Source: Nitrospira lenta (lineage in GTDB: Bacteria > Nitrospirota > Nitrospiria > Nitrospirales > Nitrospiraceae). From it: a DNA stretch of 20,000 bases. This document shows positions 15,887-20,000 of this stretch, piece by piece. The notes beneath the pieces were generated by a model. That model was not told the origin of the DNA. It searched no databases and saw only the letters and a list, made by a program, of their open reading frames with translations. How positions within the stretch are numbered: position 1 is the first letter of the stretch; each line of letters starts with the position of its first letter. The stretch is from positions 1-20,000 of the forward strand of contig CAMDRK010000012.1 of the NCBI GenBank assembly GCA_945906715.1, read 5' to 3'. The translations under genes were made by a program, and so were the position numbers.

Positions 15887-16216
15887 ATGGATGAGCAAGG
15901 CACATCACAGACGGTCGAACTTCGGATCAGTTACCGCTATGCTACCGAACACCCCTGGGTGGTCCAGGCCATCGGAGGATTCTTATCAGCCTATTTCATG
16001 GAGCACCCGGGGTTTCGCGTGCAGCGATACATGGAAGAGCTGGAGTCCGGCACGCACCTCTGGGTATGCGAGGTACCTGACGGCATGAAGTTCCTCAGAC
16101 TCCTGAGGCGGTTGAAGGAAGATATCCCCCCCTGCGACGCTCAACAGACCGCCGCCGATCCCCCTGCGCGGCCACGCTATCTTATCGATTGTGCTGAAAC
16201 GCCGACGGAATCGTAG
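15887..16216 (+). CDS. Conserved-looking small protein of unknown function
   Basis: 109 aa, acidic and basic residues mixed, no signal peptide, no membrane segment. I do not recognise the family. The sequence alternates strands and helices (VELRISYRYATEHPWVVQAIGGFLSAYFMEHPGFRV ... GTHLWVCEVPDGMKFLRLLRRLKEDI), resembling a compact alpha/beta domain, followed by a disordered Pro/Ala-rich tail and LIDCAETPTES. Codon usage looks like its neighbours and no competing frame is long, so it is likely a real gene. There is no Shine-Dalgarno; a -10-like TATACT lies 11 bases before the ATG. It is followed after one base by repeat copy 2 and converges on galE. Confidence 0.65.
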   Translation: MDEQGTSQTVELRISYRYATEHPWVVQAIGGFLSAYFMEHPGFRVQRYMEELESGTHLWVCEVPDGMKFLRLLRRLKEDIPPCDAQQTAADPPARPRYLIDCAETPTES

Positions 16217-16217
16217 C

Positions 16218-16331
16218 GTCTGGTCTATCTAGTCTGTCTGGTCTATTCGGTCTATCTGGTTTGTCTGGTTAGTTTCGTTAGACCAAACAGACGAGACAGA
16301 CCGAAAAGACCGAATAGACCAGATAGACTGG
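16218..16331. repeat. 9-base-period inverted repeat element, copy 2
   Basis: From 16223: GTCTATCTA, GTCTGTCTG, GTCTATTCG, GTCTATCTG, GTTTGTCTG, GTTAGTTTC, all in 9-base register. The right arm to 16331, read on the opposite strand, is GTCTATCTG, GTCTATTCG, GTCTTTTCG, GTCTGTCTC, GTCTGTTTG. It fills the gap between the convergent 109-aa gene (stop ends 16216) and galE (stop at 16335) almost to the base. That position suits a bidirectional terminator. The central AACTAACC sequence is on the minus strand here, opposite to copies 1 and 3. Confidence 0.85.
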
Positions 16332-16334
16332 AGG

Positions 16335-17354
16335 TCAACTCTTGAAGCCGTTGGGATTACCACTCTGCCAGCGCCAGCTATCGGCGCACATCGCGCTGAG
16401 CCCACGCTCCGCGCGCCATCCCAGCAGATCAAAAGCCCGTTGCGGATCGGCATAGCAGGAGGCAATGTCACCGGGACGTCGTGGCGCAACTTTGTAAGGA
16501 ACAGATCGGCCGCTCGCGTGTTCAAAAGCCTTCACGATATCCAAGACGCTGTATCCCGTGCCAGTACCAAGATTCACAGTCAGACACTCGGCCTTCTTCT
16601 CTAATCGCTCCAATGCGTTTAGTGCCTTGAGATGGCCCAAGGCCAGATCCACGACGTGGATATAATCCCGCACGCCTGTTCCGTCCGGAGTGGGGTAATC
16701 GTCGCCCCACACGTTGAGGTAGGCTCGTCGTCCAACCGCCACTTGTGCGATGAAAGGCAACAAATTATTGGGAATGCCTTGCGGATCTTCCCCGATCGAG
16801 CCGCCGGCATGGGCTCCCACCGGGTTGAAATAACGCAGAATGCTGAGCCGCCAGGAGGCATCGCTGCGGTGCAAATCACGCAAGATCTCCTCAATCATCA
16901 GCTTCGAACGGCCATAGGGATTAGTGGCGGAGAGCGGGTGATCTTCCGTCAGCGGCAGCCGTTGCGGGTCGCCGTACACGGTGGCGGAGGAGCTGAATAC
17001 CAAAGTTTTTATTCCGCACTCCCCCATCGCCTCCAATAGACGCAGGGTGCCGACCACGTTATTGTCGTAGTAGGCCAGCGGCTGAGTGACCGACTCCCCC
17101 ACCGCCTTGAGGCCGGCAAAATGGATCACCGCACTGGCCCCACTCTCACGCAGGGCCGCCACCAAGACACCTCGATCGCGGATGTCGCCTTTCACCAACC
17201 GCAGTTTTTTTCCGGTGATACGCTCTACCCGCGCCACTGCCTCGGGGTGACTATTGCAGAAGTTGTCGAACACCGTGACATCATAGCCCGCGTCGAGCAG
17301 TTCCACGCAGGTATGCGACCCGATATAGCCTGCCCCGCCGGTCACAAAGATCAT
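16335..17354 (-). CDS. galE: UDP-glucose 4-epimerase
   Basis: NAD-dependent extended short-chain dehydrogenase that interconverts UDP-glucose and UDP-galactose for galactose use and for surface polysaccharide precursors; cytoplasmic homodimer in the family. 339 aa compared with 338 in E. coli. Visible: N-terminal Rossmann motif TGGAGYIGSH (5-14), D30-N31 at the end of strand 2, GDIRD (57-61), HFAGLKAVGES, SSSATVYGDP with catalytic S123, and NPYGRSK with Y147 and K151. Also RYFNPVGAHAGGSIGEDPQGIPNNL and C-terminal MCADSWRWQSGNPNGF. The start is supported by GAGG 9 bases upstream and by a promoter at 17384-17412. No other sugar-nucleotide gene is adjacent, so it looks monocistronic, flanked on both sides by 9-base repeat elements. 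Confidence 0.97.
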   Translation of the reverse strand: MIFVTGGAGYIGSHTCVELLDAGYDVTVFDNFCNSHPEAVARVERITGKKLRLVKGDIRDRGVLVAALRESGASAVIHFAGLKAVGESVTQPLAYYDNNVVGTLRLLEAMGECGIKTLVFSSSATVYGDPQRLPLTEDHPLSATNPYGRSKLMIEEILRDLHRSDASWRLSILRYFNPVGAHAGGSIGEDPQGIPNNLLPFIAQVAVGRRAYLNVWGDDYPTPDGTGVRDYIHVVDLALGHLKALNALERLEKKAECLTVNLGTGTGYSVLDIVKAFEHASGRSVPYKVAPRRPGDIASCYADPQRAFDLLGWRAERGLSAMCADSWRWQSGNPNGFKS

Positions 17355-17383
17355 GAACGTCTACCTCATTGAGAGATGACAGC

Positions 17384-17412
17384 AGCCTATCCAGCCAAAC
17401 GAACAACGTCAA
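17384..17412 (-). promoter_or_regulatory. Sigma-70-type promoter of galE
   Basis: Minus strand TTGACG (17407-17412), 17-base spacer, TAGGCT (17384-17389). The start point would fall near 17377, leaving a leader of about 23 bases with GAGG 9 bases before the ATG. The -35 hexamer is identical to those proposed for brnTA and groES. Confidence 0.45.
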
Positions 17413-17433
17413 GGAATGAACAGCATCGTGCTG

Positions 17434-17538
17434 GTCTATCTGGTTTGTCGGGTCTATTCGGTCTGTCGTGTCTTCGGTTGAACAAAACTAACCGACTGAA
17501 CTAGACAGACCAGATAGACCGGATAGACCAGACAGACC
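17434..17538. repeat. 9-base-period inverted repeat element, copy 3
   Basis: From 17434: GTCTATCTG, GTTTGTCGG, GTCTATTCG, GTCTGTCGT in 9-base register. The right arm to 17538, read on the opposite strand, is GTCTGTCTG, GTCTATCCG, GTCTATCTG, GTCTGTCTA. The centre shares the exact 16-mer TTGAACAAAACTAACC with copy 1. It begins 21 bases after the DUF3422 stop on the minus strand and lies directly upstream of the galE promoter, so it could end the groES-DUF3422 transcript. Confidence 0.85.
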
Positions 17539-17559
17539 AAAGGGCTTTCCATCATCCTG

Positions 17560-18936
17560 TTAGGCCTGAGGCTTTTCCGATGTCGAAGTGGATTCGCCTG
17601 AGAATTTCTTGTGGAGGAGTTTACGCCCGAGGATCGTAATTCCCAATGCGATACCGAGCGAGAGCGGGACGAACAATGCGGCGGCGATATCCGCATTACG
17701 CAGCCACCCCATCTCATGCAGCCCCTTGAAGATATAGGCCATGAGCCCGCTGAGATAGTAGGCAATCACAATCACCGACAAGCCTTCGACCGTGTACTGG
17801 AGGATGGCTTGGCTCTTCGTCGTCTTGTCGACGCTGACCAGCAGCGTCAAGTTCTGGGACTGGAGCATGAGATCGACGCGGGCACGAATAATAGAGATCG
17901 TCCCTTCAAAACCGCTGCGAAGGGTGTCCATCCGCTTGAGGAGTTGTTGATAGCCTTCCGCCACCCCGGTCATTCCACTCAAGACATACTCGGATATCGG
18001 TCGGTAGTGTGGGAGTGATCGTTCGTTGAGTGACGCCAGCGTGCGATGCACGATCTTGTCGTAGGGAACAGAGGCGGACAGCTCAAAGTGCAACCTGCTG
18101 GATAGTCGAGTAGTTTTTAACCAGTCTTGTGTCAGCCCACCGAGCCAGCGCTGAAGAGTCTGGGCGTCGGCGTGGCCGATATGTCCGCTGATGATTTCAC
18201 GCTGCTTCAAGTGCACCTGCTCAAACTTGTAGGCCTGATCGACCGCAGCCGAAAACAACGGCTTTTGCATGAGCAGCAAATGGTAGTAGGTTTCGATCCG
18301 GACAATGGCATCGACAATGTCCTTCAAGTGAGATCTGCTGGACATGCCGGACCCGACACTGACCCAATAGCGCTCGCGCCCATGCTCATCCGGTGTAAAG
18401 CTGGTGACCAGCGAGGTCTCCTCATCGAGAATCCGGCTACCATAGAGGATCGGACCGGGAAACTTTCGGCTAAACGCCTCACTGGCCGGCAAGGCCTCAG
18501 CCATCAGTACAATATCGAGGTGGCATACGTCCACTCCGAGCGGTGTGGCTGGAAACCGGTAGTCAGGGAAGGTCATCGGGCCAAAGGTCATCCCCCCGGC
18601 ATAGTCGGATGGCATATGCCAGATTTGATAACTGTAGTACTCCGTGTGCGCTTGCCAGATCACAATGAGCCGATCGCCGGTCTCCGCCGTTTTCATGCCA
18701 TAGCCAAACGCGTCTTGAATGACCATCGCGTCGGCAGAGATCTTCAAAGCCTGCATGAAGGATCTGAACTCGTCACGACTTGCCGGCCGCTGCACCGGTG
18801 GATCGCTCATGCGAAATGTTTTGTAGTGGACGTGCGCAGGGGCGTGTAACTGCGTGGCCCAGAGCATCTGTGGCCGCTCGTGCAGCTTCCGAATCAGTTC
18901 GCTGGTGTCCGGCTTGGTATTCTCAGGTTCAGTCAT
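17560..18936 (-). CDS. DUF3422-family membrane-anchored protein
   Basis: 458 aa, matching the predicted membrane-anchored DUF3422 family, whose biochemical role is unknown. The N-terminus has the characteristic ELIRKLHERPQMLWATQLHAPAHVHYKTF, then a globular alpha/beta part (WQAHTEYYSYQIWHMP, WVSVGSGMSSRSHLKDIVDAIVRIETYYHLLLMQKPLFSAA). A helical region follows (~230-375), then two C-terminal membrane helices (about 384-402 and 418-437) and a short basic cytoplasmic tail. The ATG lies 21 bases after the groES stop; AAGGG 7 bases upstream and AAGGAG overlapping the groES stop are its possible ribosome sites. Co-transcription with groES is therefore likely. The pairing hints at an envelope or stress role, but that is inference only. 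Confidence 0.85.
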   Translation of the reverse strand: MTEPENTKPDTSELIRKLHERPQMLWATQLHAPAHVHYKTFRMSDPPVQRPASRDEFRSFMQALKISADAMVIQDAFGYGMKTAETGDRLIVIWQAHTEYYSYQIWHMPSDYAGGMTFGPMTFPDYRFPATPLGVDVCHLDIVLMAEALPASEAFSRKFPGPILYGSRILDEETSLVTSFTPDEHGRERYWVSVGSGMSSRSHLKDIVDAIVRIETYYHLLLMQKPLFSAAVDQAYKFEQVHLKQREIISGHIGHADAQTLQRWLGGLTQDWLKTTRLSSRLHFELSASVPYDKIVHRTLASLNERSLPHYRPISEYVLSGMTGVAEGYQQLLKRMDTLRSGFEGTISIIRARVDLMLQSQNLTLLVSVDKTTKSQAILQYTVEGLSVIVIAYYLSGLMAYIFKGLHEMGWLRNADIAAALFVPLSLGIALGITILGRKLLHKKFSGESTSTSEKPQA

Positions 18937-18957
18937 GCGATGACCCTTGCTTTCTCC

Positions 18958-19284
18958 TTATCCCACCAAACCCAGGACGTCGGACTCGCGAACAAGAACG
19001 AGTTCCTTCCCATCCAGATCGATTTCGGTCGTTCCGTATTTTTCGTAGAGAACGTGATCGCCAGGCTTGAGGACCGTGGGGGTGAAGATCTTTTCTTCTT
19101 TCTTTTTGGGTGTACGGCCAAACTTCTTTTCCGGTGTGTCCCAGCGCCCCGTCCCTACGGCCAGAACCTTTCCTTCAACCGGTTTCTCCTTGGCCGTGTC
19201 TGGGATGAACAACCCTGCGGTAGTCTTTTCCTTGGCCTCCGACGGTTCGATCAATGCCCAATCTTGTAACGGTTGAAGTCCCAT
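18958..19284 (-). CDS. groES: GroES/Cpn10 co-chaperonin with an enlarged roof loop
   Basis: Small heptameric lid of the chaperonin chamber. Family features: PLQDWALIEPSEAKEKTTAGLFIPDTAKEKP, which includes the mobile loop that docks on GroEL, then GKVLAVGTG, VLKPGDHVLYEKYGTTEIDLDGKELVLVRESDVLGLV. The segment between GTGRWD and LKPGD (roughly residues 47-74) is about 13 residues longer than in standard GroES and very lysine-rich (KKFGRTPKKKEEK), so the dome loop is expanded. A strong AAGGAGGA (19291-19298) sits 7 bases before the ATG at 19284 and only 4 before the ATG at 19287. I therefore favour 19284 (108 aa). No groEL follows: the next gene encodes a DUF3422 protein. The encoded protein may be a secondary or specialised co-chaperonin. 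Confidence 0.92.
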   Translation of the reverse strand: MGLQPLQDWALIEPSEAKEKTTAGLFIPDTAKEKPVEGKVLAVGTGRWDTPEKKFGRTPKKKEEKIFTPTVLKPGDHVLYEKYGTTEIDLDGKELVLVRESDVLGLVG

Positions 19285-19320
19285 CATGATTCCTCCTTCA
19301 GTGGTTCAAGAGCCATCAAC

Positions 19321-19349
19321 AACCTACGTCGTTCTGCAGATGGCGTCAA
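19321..19349 (-). promoter_or_regulatory. Sigma-70-type promoter of groES-DUF3422
   Basis: Minus strand TTGACG (19344-19349), 17-base spacer, TAGGTT (19321-19326), giving a leader of about 30 bases before the groES start. No CIRCE inverted repeat (TTAGCACTC type) is seen, so HrcA control is not indicated. Confidence 0.4.
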
Positions 19350-20000
19350 CTCCCCGAGACGGAGGGGCAGCCTCATTACTCCCGTTGCTCGCGCAACGCG
19401 CGGTCGCAGCCCCCCTCGCTCTGGCTAATGGCACGTCACGGGAAATCGACTGCCCTGCAATCGGAGGGTCGGGCGGGTGAAAAATATCTGCCAGTGGGTG
19501 GGCGGGTGGAAAAAATTGCGCGCAGTTCGGGAGTAAACCAGTCCGCCCTAGAGGGAAGTGTGGAAGACCCTACAAGCCTGTACTCTTAACAATTCGCTCT
19601 GTTTTGCGTCCTGCGACATAACGATGCATCGTGAAGGTGATCGATGCTTGGTGAATGGAGAATCCAGCAGTCATCTTCCGGCAGGCTCAACTCGCGGAGA
19701 TTCCGAAAATGGTGACGGCACCTGCGCCACTCGCTCGGACGTCAAACAAAATTTCCTGACCATTTTGTGTGTGTCGGCGCCATGCACCCTCGGCCTGCTG
19801 CCCTGGTTGCCAGAGCAGCACCGGACTTTCGTGCCACGCTCAGCAGTCGTTCCCGTGTCTGGCACACAGAGACGGTGCCACTGCTTGACGCGATGTAACC
19901 GCCCTGAGCCTCCGTCGCTTTCCTGACGTGGGCACGGAGCCCGCCTCTCTCGGACTCCGTCGCCCCCGCGCACGTTACGGCTCGACCTTTCGGATGCGGT
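19350..20000. other. No supportable gene; G-rich repeats and short palindromes
   Basis: This 650-base stretch has several open frames, but none has a recognisable domain, a good start or coherent codon use. It does contain a G-rich direct repeat (19466 and 19496) and several sequences resembling the palindrome GGTGTCTGGCACC: near 19709 (ATGGTGACGGCACC), near 19767 (GTGTGTCGGCGCC) and near 19852 (CGTGTCTGGCACAC). They look like decayed REP-type units, though no REP-associated transposase is present. Confidence 0.4.
19466..19516 (+). repeat. Two-copy G-rich direct repeat, 30-base spacing
   Basis: GGGTCGGGCGGGTGAAAAAT (from 19466) recurs at 19496 as GGGTGGGCGGGTGGAAAAAA. Each copy carries three runs of three G, so together they could form a G-quadruplex on this strand. 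It lies about 120 bases upstream of the groES promoter, on the far side from the gene. Confidence 0.55.

Noticed and set aside
15681..15908. 76-residue N-terminal extension of the flavoprotein
   Set aside because: It is encoded by the 7-base repeat element and lies before the Rossmann motif where the family starts; the 15680 ATG is better.
6327..17538. Repeat elements as CRISPR arrays
   Set aside because: Units are 7 or 9 bases, degenerate and contiguous, with no spacers and no cas genes.
19477..19536. 19-codon GTG frame (VKNICQWVGGWKKLRAVRE) after a GGAGG
   Set aside because: It arises from the G-rich direct repeat; too short and unsupported to call a peptide gene.
19558..19926. Plus-strand 122-codon frame near the right end
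   Set aside because: Cys/Ser/Arg-rich product without domain, crossing the palindromic repeats; likely chance.
19746..19999. Minus-strand frame open to the right edge (contains ERLLSVARKSGAALATRAAG)
   Set aside because: About 84 codons without a stop, but no family resemblance, no visible start and GC-rich DNA; sequence beyond the window would decide.

Overview
The window looks like chromosomal DNA of a free-living, GC-rich, Gram-negative bacterium. Nitrospira (Nitrospirota) is my best guess. It rests on gene content, the repeat-rich intergenic style and the look of the proteins, not on a marker gene. No rRNA, tRNA, CRISPR array or complete insertion sequence is visible.

Left part (1-2780, mostly minus strand): a truncated exported protein of unknown function, an APC-family amino-acid permease, and a compact brnT-brnA toxin-antitoxin operon whose promoter is readable base by base. 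Middle (2826-7430, plus strand): dnaE (replicative DNA polymerase III alpha) with its own promoter, then accA (acetyl-CoA carboxylase carboxyltransferase alpha subunit). Signalling block (7753-14403, plus strand): a PAS-PAS histidine kinase-receiver hybrid, a large CheB-CheR-PAS fusion, and a PAS-HisKA_3 kinase. No chemoreceptor, CheA, CheW or DNA-binding response regulator is present, so this is a sensory cluster rather than a chemotaxis operon. Right part (14400-19287): a TIGR03862-type flavoprotein (minus) convergent with the last kinase, a 109-aa unknown protein (plus), galE (minus), and a groES-DUF3422 operon (minus). The last 650 bases hold no gene I can support.

Two things stand out. 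First, the CheB-CheR gene is out of frame with its natural N-terminus by one base, at an A7-TA-C10 homopolymer tract. The upstream frame supplies the GASAGG active-site serine motif, so the tract could be a phase-variation or slippage switch, or a base-call error. Second, the intergenic spaces are filled with degenerate tandem repeats of strict 7- or 9-base period. Several are folded back as long inverted repeats that abut stop codons. One 9-base family occurs three times (6327, 16218, 17434), and at least three other families of unrelated unit sequence share the same design. I know of no named element class for these in this lineage.

The brnT and dnaE promoters place the -10 box 5-6 bases before an ATG, which implies leaderless mRNAs. 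brnA, groES and the second kinase instead have textbook Shine-Dalgarno sequences.
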